The translations under genes were made by a program, and so were the position numbers. The notes under the pieces are model-generated. The model made no database searches, had not been told where the DNA came from, and saw nothing but the letters and a program-made list of their open reading frames with translations. Positions 22,532 to 32,518 of a DNA stretch of 64,000 nt are shown here, in pieces (the stretch's first letter is position 1; each line of letters begins with the position of its first letter). Origin of the DNA: Taxillus chinensis (Eukaryota; Streptophyta; Magnoliopsida; Santalales; Loranthaceae); the NCBI GenBank assembly GCA_023512835.1, contig CM042092.1, forward strand, positions 44,634,535 to 44,698,534. Reading direction: 5' to 3'.

Positions 22532-23036
22532 GACACGTGAGGCACCGCGAAACAAAGGCAGCTACATCGCGTTTCATCCCAGGCCACCAAAAATGTCCCC
22601 GAAGCGCATGGTACATCTTCGTACCCCCTGGATGCACAGCAACTCTAGACTGGTGAAACTCCCTCATCACCTCATCCCTGAGAGAAGAAGCCACTACTAA
22701 CCGCCCCTGAAAAGACAACTCATGCTCAGAACCCTTTATCCAGTCCTCAGATAGCTCACCAGCCTCAATACGGGCGCGGAGAACCTCACACTCAATGTCA
22801 CCCAACTGTCCCTCCCGGACGCGCTGGTACAACTCGGGCACAACCACCAGAGGACTCAGGACTGTCCCACCATCACGAACAACGGGCCGCACCGCAACAT
22901 CGCCAACCGCTCCATCGGTTTCCACTCTCTCACGGCCACCTCGGCTTTCCCTTTTCTCGCTCAACGCGTCGGCCACAACATTACCCTTGCCCGGGGTATA
23001 GGCAAGAGTAAAGTCAAAGGTCCGCAAATACTCCAC
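22532..23036 (-). pseudogene. B1 RNase H end and integrase zinc finger, cut by insertion
   Basis: Open from YLRTFDFTLAYTPGKGNVVADALS (the end of the RNase H region) into the integrase N-terminus. It contains the H2C2 finger: EFHQSRVAVHPGGTKMYHALRG followed by FWWPGMKRDVAAFVSRCLTC. The Athila LTR begins immediately after the second Cys. Everything C-terminal (the DDE core and the chromodomain expected for this group) is outside the window. Confidence 0.85.
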
Positions 23037-24301
23037 CCATCTCCTCTCGCCTCAAATTCAAGTCCTTCGAGTAAAGATGTATCGAAGGCTCTTGTGATCC
23101 GAGAACACCACGAACTTCTCCCCTAAAAGGTAATGTTGCCAACTCTTCAAGGCAAAGATGATAGCCGGCAACTCAAGATCATGAGTAGGATAATTCTGCT
23201 CACGAGGCTTCACCGCCTCGACCCATAAGCTACCACACCGTGCTCCCGCATAAGCACACACCCCAAACCAACCCCGGACGCATCACAAGACACCTCATAT
23301 GGGATATGCAGTGGTCAAACGGGTTTTGAGAGCCTCAAATGCCTGCCGACACTTATCAGTCCACTCAAACTTCACTCCCTTCCGAGTCAACGCCGTCATA
23401 GGAGCTGCCAAACGGGAGAATCCCTCTACAAAACGACGGTAATAGCCTGCCAAGCCAAGAAAACTACGAATCTCGAAAACATTGGTTGGTCTCTCTCATG
23501 ATGATACCGCCTCAATCTTGGTTGGGTCCACTCTAACCCCTTTAGCTGACACCACGTGGCCATGGAAATGGACCTCCTACATCCAAAACTCGCATTTGCT
23601 AAACTTAGCAAACAACCGCTGGTCCCTCAAGGTTTGCAACACTGTTGCCAAATGCTCCACATGCTCCCTCTCGGTCTTAGAATACACCAAGATATCGTCT
23701 ATAAACACCACCACAAAGGAATCCAGGATATGGGGTGAAGACCTAGTTCATCAAATGCATAAACACCGCCGGCGTATTAATGAGCCCAAAAGGCATCACT
23801 ATCCACTCATAGTGCCCTATACCGCACCGAAAAGCCGTCTTAGGGTCGTCTTCCTCCCTAACCCTCAACCGATGATACCCCGACCGTAGATCTATCTTGG
23901 AAAACCACCTGGGCTCCACTCAACCGGTCGAACAGGTCATTTATCCGAGGCAACGGATACTTGTTCTTCACAGTCACCAAATTTAGCTTCCTGTAATCTA
24001 TGCAGAGGCGAAGCGTGCCATCTGCCTTCTTTGCAAAGAGCACTGGAGCACCCCAGGGTGAGGTACTCGGTCTGATATACCCTTGGTCCACCAACTCCTC
24101 TATCTACCTCTGGAGCTCCCTCAACTCAACTGGTCCCATACGATACGCTACTTGGGAGATTGGACCAGTCCCCGGTACCAACTCAATGGTGAACTCTACA
24201 CTCCTCTTAGGAGGTAAACTCCTCAACTGGTCAGGAAAGACATCCTGAAATTGGTCAACAAATGCTGGCCACACTCTTTTCCACCTTCCCTTCCTCAGCA
24301 A
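23037..24301 (-). pseudogene. B1 reverse transcriptase and RNase H
   Basis: RT/RNase H of a chromovirus in several frames: [82 protein letters not shown], the active-site segment VVVFIDDIL (about 23690-23720), and RNase H pieces QNYPTHDLELPAIIFALKSWQHYLLGE and VVFSDHKSLRYIFTRRT. Stops and frameshifts are spread through it, including a TAG at about 24101 and frame breaks near 23900, 23420 and 23270. Confidence 0.85.
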
Positions 24302-24445
24302 AGGTCAGGGCTGCCAACCTGTGGGTAATGGCACCCCACTGGTCCAACACTGGCCCAGCCCGACTCGCCTCACAGTCCCACTCCCCTTGCAGGGTGCAAG
24401 AGGTCCCTGCAGGTGTAACGAAGGATACACGCCGCCGATAACAAT

Positions 24446-24862
24446 CTATCTTGGCCTGGAAAGCATAAGCCAATCCATACCCAAGATCAGGTCAAAAGCA
24501 CGCAAGGGCAATACATGCAGGTCGAAACTCAGCTCCACACTTCCTATGGTTAACACATAGTCACAGCAAACACGCCGCACCTCAATCATACCCCCCACTG
24601 GAGACTCAACAACTAGGGGCTTCGCTGCCTCCACACAAGCTAACCCCAAGCTATTTATCACAAGCTCAGCAATAAAAGAACACGATGCACCCGTATTGAA
24701 AAGAACAGAAGCTAATGTACGAGAGATCAAAAGGGTACCTCTAACCATCGATGGTCCTGCTCCACCCTCAGCCGGTGGGGGTGGTAGCTCAGCCTCCTCC
24801 TGGTACGTTGCCTCCAGCGCAAACACCCTCCCTTGGCCTATGCCACTGGTCGGCTCACTCAC
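24446..24862 (-). pseudogene. B1 aspartic protease
   Basis: Open stretch with the active site VLFNTGASCSFIAELVINSLGL and LRAFDLILGMDWL. The family motif is DTGAS; here the catalytic Asp codon is AAT (Asn), which should abolish protease activity. Upstream is the Pro/Gly-rich linker LPPPPAEGGAGPSMVRGTLLIS. Confidence 0.85.
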
Positions 24863-26034
24863 TGGGTGCTTCCCGCCATGGCTGCCTCCAACTTCAGTCT
24901 GTTGACGCTCTTGCCTCCCCTGAGGTCGGGTCTGGCTAGATCTTGCCTGGCTAGCCTGCCACTGACGGGCTGGCCTCTCGCTGGAGCGCGGAAACTAGCA
25001 TCACTCCTCATGCTGGATGCCACGCCTCCCTGCTCCCCTGTTGCCACTCCTGCACACCCGGTTCAAGTGGCCTTCTCGCCCACACGTTGTTGCACCTGGC
25101 CAGTCCTTCTTGGGACATTCCCTCTTGAAGTGACCTTGCCTCCCACAACAAAGACAACTGCTGGGGAGACTTCCTGCTGAACCTCCCTGCCCACTACCGC
25201 CAAGGGTGAACCTCCTTGGGTTCACGATGGCAGACCCCGGCTGCGGAAAGAACCACTATCTCTCTCCTCAGTCTTGGGCCTCTTGGACCCAGAATCACGT
25301 TCAGACCCACCTTGTAACTGGCGACCCTGGTGGACCTGCCTCCCATCATCCAATTCCCTCTCAGCTATGCGTGCTATCTCAACAACCTCAGCATAGGTCC
25401 TCAAACACAGAATCACCACCCTCTGCCTAAGAGCTGGCCCGAGACCCAAGGTGAACTTGTGGGCTTTCGGGTCCTCCTTTGCCACGATCTCGGGGGCAAA
25501 CCTACTCGAGCTCCGGAACTCCCGCTCATACTCGGGCACCGTCTTTGATCCTTGCTTCAGGCTGCCAAATTCTTCTCTCTTCGCCATCTCAAGGACTCAG
25601 GGAAAAACTCATCGTGGAAGAGTTGCAAGAACTCCTCCCACAAGATAAACCGCACCGCACGGCTCCTCGCGACACTCGCCACCACTCCAGGAGCATTCCC
25701 CTCTAGCCGCCGAATGGCCGGTCTCACCTTATCCTCCTCCGGGGTAGGAGAAAGGAAAACACATGTTCAATCTGCCTCGGCCAGGTGCTCGCCTAACACC
25801 TGGTCCTCCTCTCCTTTGAATCGCGGAGGTTGTTCCTTTTGGAACCGTGTCACCACATCATCCTTTGCACGAATCGGTATACCACTCTGCAAACCCTCAC
25901 GCTCTCGGGGTAGCTCCCCCACTGGTGGTGGTGGTGGTGGCACCACCTGCTGGGCGCCATCTCGCTGCGCACCTCCTCCCGTACCTCTTGCCGGATACCC
26001 TCCCTCGGCTCTGGCAAGGGCAGTGCCGTTAAGC
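24863..26034 (-). pseudogene. B1 gag with two zinc knuckles, 5' truncated
   Basis: The nucleocapsid region (25001-25225) shows CLCCGRQGHFKREC and a second, irregular knuckle TTCGREGHLNRVC. Upstream, EEFGSLKQGSKTVPEYEREF and AHKFTLGLGPALRQRVV (25222-25587) match the gag of B2 (EEFGGLKRGSKTVPEYEREF), showing the same family. The most upstream recognisable part aligns with B2 as PREGIRQEVREEV around 25960-26010, then breaks at the junction. The CCHC knuckles would bind genomic RNA. Confidence 0.8.
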
Positions 26035-26092
26035 TTATAGTTGTTTATTTGGAAGACCCTGGATCCACATGGCAGGGGCAGTGCCGTTAAGC
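26012..26092. other. B1/C1 junction with a 23-base near-perfect direct repeat
   Basis: The segment 26012-26034 recurs at 26070-26092 with a single mismatch (core GGGCAGTGCCGTTAAGC, 17 bases identical). The first copy sits at the B1 end. The second is within C1, where C2 has the related sequence GGGGGCAGTGCCATTGAC. C1 sequence begins at about 26035. Confidence 0.6.
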
Positions 26093-26694
26093 CTCCACTA
26101 AAAGATAAAATTTGCAATGGGAGACCAACTTGTTTGCATCTCTGGGGAAACAAGTTTCCTAGTCACCAAGCCAGCATCGGTTCCTTATGTTGAGAACAAC
26201 GAAGATATACCAGAATGCTCTTATCGGGCGTTCGAGATGGTGAATGTCACTTATGCCCCAATACATTATCTCTTGAAGGCTGCAAGAATGGTTGCAGCCA
26301 CCATGATCAAGCAAGGGTACAAACCAGGGCAAGGATTAGGCCCAAAGGCTCAAGGAATCCAGAAACCATTGACCATCCGAGAAAATACCGAAAAGTTTGG
26401 GCTAGGCTACGTCCCTACAAAAGCTGACAGACAGAGGGAAGCTATCAAGAAGAGGGATGTCAGAATGGCAAGATTGTAGATAAGTCCAGTACAAGAAGAA
26501 AGGAGGAGCTTCCCCCCCTTAAACGTTACATTCCGGACTAGAGGGTTTATCCATAAGAGCCAACCTGAGCCCGAGGCGGGGACTGTAGCTGCATTGGACA
26601 CAAACGAGCATGCACAAGGTGAGATAGTTCAGTTAGTGCGAGAGGATCCCAACCAGCCATTGAACAATTGGACCAGCCTGGATCTCCCCATAAT
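26035..26694 (+). pseudogene. C1 protease C-terminus with G-patch domain
   Basis: It starts in the protease end YSCLFGRPWIH, then continues in the frame VCISGETSFLVTKPASVPYVENNEDIPECSYRAFE. At 26285-26410 comes a G-patch-like segment: AARMVAATMIKQGYKPGQGLGPKAQGIQKPL...FGLGY, with the spaced glycines of that RNA-binding motif. A TAG at about 26477 interrupts the frame, which otherwise runs to the splice donor at 26694. G-patch motifs are known after retroviral-type proteases and in Ogre-like elements; they are thought to bind nucleic acid. Confidence 0.7.
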
Positions 26695-26879
26695 GTAATG
26701 CTCATAGGGTCGCTGGGATTTAATGTATTCTATTTTAACGTCTCTTGAAGTGGTGAACATTTGTTTTTATCAAAAAGCATTTCAATAAAATGTACTTTTC
26801 TTCACAATCTTTCACAGTGCATTCCATTCATAACATATGCATATCATATTTGGTTACCAACTTGTAATTCTCTTATAAG
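26695..26879 (+). other. Predicted C1 intron between protease and RT
   Basis: Donor GTAATG (26695) overlaps the stop codon of the protease frame; acceptor TCTTATAAG ends at 26879. Removing these 185 bases joins codon AT|C in phase with an RT frame that stays open to the TAG at about 26963. C2 has a 184-base counterpart with the same donor and phase. Ogre elements are known to have an intron at this location. Confidence 0.7.
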
Positions 26880-27990
26880 CAAGTATCACAATGTCAATGA
26901 AAACATCATATGTGAAAGCGAAACAAGATGCCTAAGGTTTGACCAAAGTCCAAACTGGGAATAGCCAGTGTTTGAAGCTGATGAGAATAAGGTGGAGGAG
27001 ACACCCGAGCTACCGGGAGAGATCATACACCTATTGGAAAGGGACGATCGCTTATCCATTCCAAGTGAAGACCCAGTAGGAACAGTGAATTTGGGGATGA
27101 CAGCTGAACCAAAAGAATTGAGGGTAGGGTCTTTGATAGCTACCGACATCAAGAAGAAGTTAATCGAGCTATTAAGAAGCTACATCAACGTTTTTGCATG
27201 GTCATACCAAGATATGCCAGGATTAAACACAGATATAGTGTAACATCACATACCCGTGAAGCCAGAGTGCAAGCCAGTACAACAGAAATTGCGAAGAATG
27301 AGACCAGAGATGTTATTGAAGATTAAAGAAGAAGTCAAAAAGCAATGGGACGCAGGTTTCCTAAGTGTCTGCCACTATCCCGAATGGGTGGCCAATGTTG
27401 TACCAGTACCGAAGAAAGGAGGCAAAGTAGGCATGTGTGTCGATTATAGAGATCTGAATTGGGCCAGCCTGAAAGACAACTTCACGCTTCCTCATATTGA
27501 TACCCTAGTGGATAACACAGCAAAACATGCCCTATTCTCATTCATGGATGGCTTCTCAGGCTACAATCAGATTCGTATGGCCCCTGAACACTAGGAGAGG
27601 ACCACCTTCACGACACTTTGGGGAACATTCTGTTATAATGTGATGCCTTTTGGTCTGAAGAACGTAGGGGCAACCTATCAGCGAGCCATGGTGACCCTAT
27701 TCCACGACATGATGCATAAAGAAGTTGAGGTCTATATGGATGATATGATAGCTAAATCGCGGAGCACTGAAGATCACATCAAAGTACTCCGTAAGCTTTT
27801 TAATAGACTACGGAAATATCAACTCAAATTGAACCCGGAAAAGTGCACTTTTGGAGCCATGTCGGGAAAACTGTTGGGTTTCATTGTAAGCCAAAAAGGA
27901 GTGGAAATTGATCCAGACAAGGTTCGAGCTATCCAGGAGATGCCCCACTCCGAACCATCAAGGAGGTTAGAGGATTCCTCGGGTGATTGA
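26880..27990 (+). pseudogene. C1 reverse transcriptase
   Basis: From RCLRFDQSPNWE onward, with MPGLNTDIV, KQWDAGFLSVCHYPEWVANVVPVPKKGGKVGMCVDYRDLN, ALFSFMDGFSGYNQIRMAPEH, VMPFGLKNVGATYQRAMVTLFHDMM, the active site VYMDDMIAKS (YMDD), and KLNPEKCTFGAMSGKLLGFIVSQKGVEIDP. The frame is kept except for stops at about 26963 (TAG), 27241 (TAA, from CAA by comparison) and 27592 (TAG), and a frameshift near 27950. The domain is otherwise well conserved. Confidence 0.85.
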
Positions 27991-28476
27991 ATTACATTGC
28001 TCGATTCATTTCACAATTAACAGCCACATGTGAACCAATTTTCAAGACTTTACGGAAGAACAATCCAGAAATTTGGAATGACAAATGTCAAGAAGCTTTT
28101 GACAGGATCAAACAATATCTGTCCAATCCACTTGTTTTGGTCCCACCAGTACCAGATAGACCTTTGATCTTATACTTGACTATCCAAGAGTCCTCAACGG
28201 GTTATGTCTTGGGGCAACATGATTCTACAGGCAAGAAGGAGCAGGCCATTTATTATCTGAGCAAGAAATTCACCATCAATGAAACAAATTACACACCATT
28301 GGAAAAGACATGTTGTGCCCTTGTTTGGATAACAAGACGATTGAGGCAATACACTCTTTATCATACAACATGCTGATTTCGAGGCATGATCCGCTCAAGT
28401 ACATTTTAGAAAAACCATCCATTTCTGGAAGATCGCCAAATGGCAGCTGATTTTATCGGAGTATGATATCATCTAC
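27951..28476 (+). pseudogene. C1 first RNase H
   Basis: Reads FISQLTATCEPIFKTLRKNNPEIWNDKCQEAFDRIKQYLSNPLVLVPPVPDRPLILYLTIQESSTGYVLGQHDSTGKKEQAIYYLSKKFTINETNYTPLEKTCCALVWITRRLRQYTLYHTT. In Tat/Ogre elements this ancestral gypsy RNase H is typically degenerate; here the first catalytic Asp position reads LTIQESS rather than DAS. A one-base indel near 28370 shifts the frame before the next domain. Confidence 0.8.
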
Positions 28477-29019
28477 GTGCCTCAAAAAGCCATCAAAGGG
28501 AGTGCAATAACTGATTACTTGGCAGACAGAGCACTAGAAGATTACGAGCCTATGACTGTTGGATTTCTAGCTGAGCACATCAACATTCTCATAGCCGAAA
28601 TATCAGACATATGGACGATGTGGTTTGATGGAGCCTCTAGTCTCTTAGGTCACGGTGTTGGGGCCATCCTGATATCCCCAAAAGGCGAACATTTCCCCAT
28701 GGCGGCAAAGCTAACCTTCCCTTGTACAAACAATGTAGCAAAATATGAGGCTTGTGTGATGGGACTTCAAGAAGCAATTAACAAAGGAATCAAGAAATTA
28801 CGAGTGTTCGGCGATTCGGCACTCATCATTTTTCAAGTAAAGGGAGAATGGGAGACTCGAAACCACAAATTAATCCCATATCGGAAGCACGTTACGGAGT
28901 TAGCCGAGCAATTCGAAGACATCACATTTGAGCATATGCCCAGGGAATACAATCAGATTCCTGATGCGCTGGCCACTCTAGCCTCCCTCCTTCAACTAGA
29001 CACAAAGTTGGAAGTCTAG
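28477..29019 (+). CDS. C1 second (archaeal-type) RNase H domain
   Basis: A 180-codon open stretch with MWFDGASSLLGHGVGAILISPKG, NVAKYEACVMGLQEAINKGI, RVFGDSALIIFQVKGEW, and YNQIPDALATLASLL. The spaced Asp/Glu residues (DG, YEAC, GDS, PDALA) are the active-site set of the additional RNase H that marks Tat/Ogre elements. All four acidic positions are intact. It follows a linker SAITDYLADRALEDYEPM. Confidence 0.85.
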   Translation: MPQKAIKGSAITDYLADRALEDYEPMTVGFLAEHINILIAEISDIWTMWFDGASSLLGHGVGAILISPKGEHFPMAAKLTFPCTNNVAKYEACVMGLQEAINKGIKKLRVFGDSALIIFQVKGEWETRNHKLIPYRKHVTELAEQFEDITFEHMPREYNQIPDALATLASLLQLDTKLEV

Positions 29020-29041
29020 TCTTTCTATATCCGTATACAAG

Positions 29042-30339
29042 ATGCTCTTGCACATTGCATGGACATTGAAGGAAATATTGAATAAAAGCCCTGGTTTGAT
29101 GACATCAGACAGTATTTGCTCAAGCAAGAGTACCCAGCCGAGGCCTCTGAGTCTGATAAACGAAATATCCGAAGGTCGGCATCCAACTACTACCTTGATG
29201 GTCCCGTCCTATATAAGTGAAACCATGACATGGTGTTACTGCGGTGCTTGGCAAAAGAAGAGTCGAAACAGATAATGAAAGAAGTGCACGAAGGAGAATG
29301 CGGTTCACACGCTAATGGACATGCATTAACAAGACAAATCATGGGAATGGGCTATTATTGGGTAACCATGGAAAAGGATTGCATTGAATATTTGCGCAAA
29401 TGCCTCAAGTGTCAAATTTACGGCAATAAAATCCAAGTACCGCCATCCAGACTACATGTGATGGTTTCCCCATGGCCGTTTTCACTTTGGGGCATCGACG
29501 TTATTGGACCAATCTCGCCAAAAGCTTCCAATGGTCACTGCTTCATCTTAGTGGCCATCGATTACTTTACCAAGTGGGTAGAAGCAGCGTCATATGCCAA
29601 TGTCACACAAGCTGTGGTCCTTCACTTTATGCGGAACAATATCATATGTCGATATGGGCTCCCTAAGCAGATCATAACAGACAATGCCGCCAATCTGAAT
29701 AGTCGGATGATGGGTAAATTGTGCGAAACGTACAAAATTCAACACCACAACTCGACTCCCTATCGTCCAAAGATGAATGGAGCCGTTGAAGCATCCAATA
29801 AGAACACCAAGAACATTATCAAAAAAATTACTGAGACATACAAAGATTGGCATGAGAAGCTACCATATGCTTTGCACGCTTACCGCACCTCAGTACGAAC
29901 ATCAACTGGGGCAACTCCATTTTCTTTGGTTTATGGTATGGAGGTAGTCTTACCTGTTGAAGTGGAGATACCTTCCCTCCGAATACTCAAGGATACTCAG
30001 CTCGAACAAGCAGAATGGGCCCAAAGTCATTATGAGCAATTGAATTTAATTGAGGGCAAATGCTTAGCAGCTGTTTGCAGAGGACAACTATATCAACAGA
30101 GAATGATGAACAACTACAACAAAAAGGTCAAGCCCAGAAGCTTTCAAGCGGGTGGCCTCGTCCTCAAGAAGATTTTACCAATTCAACATGACCGTAGAGG
30201 CAAGTGGACTCCCAATTATGAAGGCCCATATGTGGTGAAAAAATCATTCTCAGGAGGTGCCTTAATCCTTGCCAGAATGGATGGGGATGAGCTCCCTAAC
30301 CCGATGAATAGCGATGTAGTGAAAAAGTTCTATGCTTAA
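29042..30339 (+). CDS. C1 integrase, nearly intact
   Basis: From 29230 a 369-codon frame is uninterrupted to the stop at 30337-30339. It holds the zinc finger (VHEGECGSHANGHALTRQ... then CLKCQ), the catalytic core with Asp in LWGIDVIGPISP, Asp in QIITDNAANLN, and Glu in NGAVEASNKNTKN, then the C-terminal GPY-type domain (GKWTPNYEGPYVVKKSFSGGALIL) and the end DVVKKFYA. Upstream (29042-29229) the linker between RNase H and integrase is present but frameshifted. All three catalytic residues are kept, unlike in C2. Because the element lacks a 5' end, this is preservation rather than activity. Confidence 0.85.
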
Positions 30340-31550
30340 CTCTCATACCTCTCAACAAGATTCTCATCCCTTCATTGAGCGGACTTGGTGAAAACCCGAA
30401 AGGGCGCCAAGGGTAAAATACAAAGCTCCAACAAAAGACAAAGAAGCAAGCAAAGGCGGACCTGGTGAAAACCCAAAAGGGCACCAAGGGTAAAATACAA
30501 AGCCGACGACAAATCCTTAAGGGTGAAAGTAGTTAAAATCCAAGGATCAGAACCACCTAAAATAGGGTCCTTTGCAAACAGTGGAAACAGTGTTACCTAA
30601 AGACAACAGCTGTAAACGGTGGAAGACCTGGTCAAACCTAAGGCACGCTCGAATCAAATTTGTATATTATGCTTTTTAAAGACTTGTAATTCTGTTTATC
30701 AGATTATAACAATAGGGCACTTTTATGATATAAATATGTTTTGTGGAATCAAACCAGCGAAATCCCATTTTATATCCTTAATCATATTTCTTCATTTCAC
30801 ATTTAAGTAGAATATCTTAAATCCCCAGTAAGCTCTTTTAGCATTGCCTTATGAGTAGGGTCAAGCTCAAAATCCCCAAACAAATTAAGTCCCCCAACTC
30901 AGAGTACCCATATCTTCACAGAATATCACTATCCCCAGAGAAGTCGTCAAGTCAAGCTCCTCAATGCGGCAAAGCTAAATTAAACAGACCCTTCATCCAT
31001 AAAAGGGAGTTCCCCAGCAAAGATTGAGCGGACTCCCCAGCTAGAGAGAAAATTGTTCCCCAACAAGTTGAATGTTAGCCAACCTCTCTAATGGCATTGA
31101 GATAAATCTCCAGCCCTTGCCAAAACATCACATTGCATTCAATGCATACATCGCATCGCATCACATTGTATCATATGGCACCACAGGTTGAGGTTTATGC
31201 ATCCCCGCATACAGCATATTGCATTCCATGCATCATTTGCATACATTCAGCATACTCTATAATTTCAGGAATGTTGTCACCCCTGAAGATCCTAAGAGCT
31301 CATACTCAACAAGCTTCTCATCAAGCTATCCTAGCTTTGTTTGTTCAACTGTACAAATCTTTCTTTGCAATTTCTCCAAGCTCTAAACGCATCCTTTTGG
31401 CATGTGAACAAACTTTTTCCCTTTTTGGGTCACCTTGTAGAGCGATCTCCTCGAGTGAACTCGTAGAGGGAGCCCAGATTGGGTTACTTTCCAAGCTCAC
31501 CAATTCCCCAAAGCATTTCCCTCAAATACCAATTGATGTCTCCAACAAGT
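30340..31550 (+). other. C1 3' untranslated region, proximal part
   Basis: This is noncoding. A segment of about 80 bases is duplicated: GGTGAAAACCC(G/A)AAAGGG followed by CACCAAGGGTAAAATACAAAGC appears near 30387 and again near 30465. A CATTGCATTCAATGCATACATCGCATCGC stretch near 31130-31170 has a relative in C2 near 50440-50480. Beyond these I see nothing definite. Confidence 0.5.
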
Positions 31551-32300
31551 CTCTCCAGTTTAAGCCTATCATTGCTGTGGGCCTTTCAATTTTCAATTCA
31601 AGCCTATCGTTGCTGTGCGCTTCCCATTTTCAATTCGAGCCTATCATTGTTGTGGGCCTTTCAATTTTCAGTTCAAGCCTATCATTGTTGTGGGCTTTCA
31701 ATTTTCAATTCAAGCCTATCGTTGCTGTGGGCCTTTCAATTTTCAATTTAAGCCTATCATTGTTGTGGGCCTTTCAATTAGGGATGGCAATTCTGGCCTG
31801 CCCCGCCCCGACCCGGGCTCTTTTTCTCCGCCCCGCCCTGCCCCGATGAGATAATGGGGCAATCACGGGTATTGGCCGCCCCACCCCGACCCGACATTTT
31901 AATAGATTTTTTAACAGTTTTGCCTTTAAATATCCGCCCGGACCCGCCCCGCCCCGTGACCGCCCGACCCACCGCACTAATTTGTCCCGCCCCACCCTGC
32001 CTCGAACTCATCCGGGGTAGGCTCGGGTCACCCACTACCCAGTCCCAACCCGCCCCGTTGCCATCCCTACGTTCAATTTTCAGTTCAAGCCTATTGTTGC
32101 TGTGGGCTATCAATTTTTAGTTCACACCTACCGTGGCTGTGGGCCTTTCAATTTTCAGTTCAAGCCTATCATTGCTGTGGGCTTTCCATTTTCAATTCAA
32201 GCCTAGGGCCTTTTCCATTTTTCAGTTCAAGCCTATCATTGCTGTGGGCTTTCCATTTTTTGGTTCAAGCCTGTCATTGCTGTAGGCTTTCAATCTCCAG
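31551..32300 (+). repeat. 37-38 bp tandem repeat in the C1 3' region
   Basis: Degenerate units of the form AAGCCTATCATTGCTGTGGG followed by CTTTCAATTTTCAATTC; successive AAGCCTATC starts are at 31562, 31600, 31638, 31675, 31712 and 31750. The array continues after the MITE to about 32295, about eleven or twelve copies in all. Open frames through it are repeat artefacts. Confidence 0.85.
31779..32069. mobile_element. hAT-like MITE, GC-rich, about 291 bp
   Basis: The ends are inverted repeats: TAGGGATGGCAA on the left and TTGCCATCCCTA on the right. The eight flanking bases are CTTTCAAT (31771-31778) and CGTTCAAT (32070-32077), one mismatch, as expected for a hAT-type 8-bp target duplication. 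The interior is a GC-rich run of CCCGCCCC-like blocks with no ORF. It splits the tandem repeat array. Similar 'GGGATGGCAAC GGGGCGGG' elements are common in plants. Confidence 0.75.
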
Positions 32301-32505
32301 TATATTTACACCGTAGATGCCCTTAAATGCCTTATCAAAGTATTATCCAAGTCCACCAACCAAGAAGCTGCTTTTCACTTTGGGGGACAGACCTGACCAT
32401 CGCATTCCATTCTTCCTCTGTGCAAGGTACGCCAGGTAAGTGCTCCAATCCATTCAAAATGACTCCCTTTTATCTTAGTAAGTTGTTTGTATACAAACAA
32501 TGCAC

Positions 32506-32518
32506 AAAGAGGAGCAGC
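32506..32518 (+). other. C1 polypurine tract
   Basis: AAAGAGGAGCAGC immediately precedes the 3' LTR, which starts TGTTGGACCCC. C2 has AAAGAGGGGCAGC at the same place. Confidence 0.75.

Larger units (their letters stand above)
22532..26034 (-). mobile_element. Tekay-like chromovirus B1 fragment (split by the Athila array)
   Basis: A Ty3/gypsy chromovirus-type element in reverse orientation, from gag (26034) to the integrase zinc finger (22532). Order and motifs match the Tekay/Del group. Both ends are lost in the window: the 3' part should resume left of base 1 beyond the A1 3' LTR, and the 5' LTR and start of gag are missing at the junction with C1 near 26035. Confidence 0.85.

Noticed and set aside
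31779..32069. GC-rich block as a CpG island or rRNA fragment
   Set aside because: Terminal inverted repeats and a near-perfect 8-bp duplication identify it as a MITE; no rRNA motif seen.
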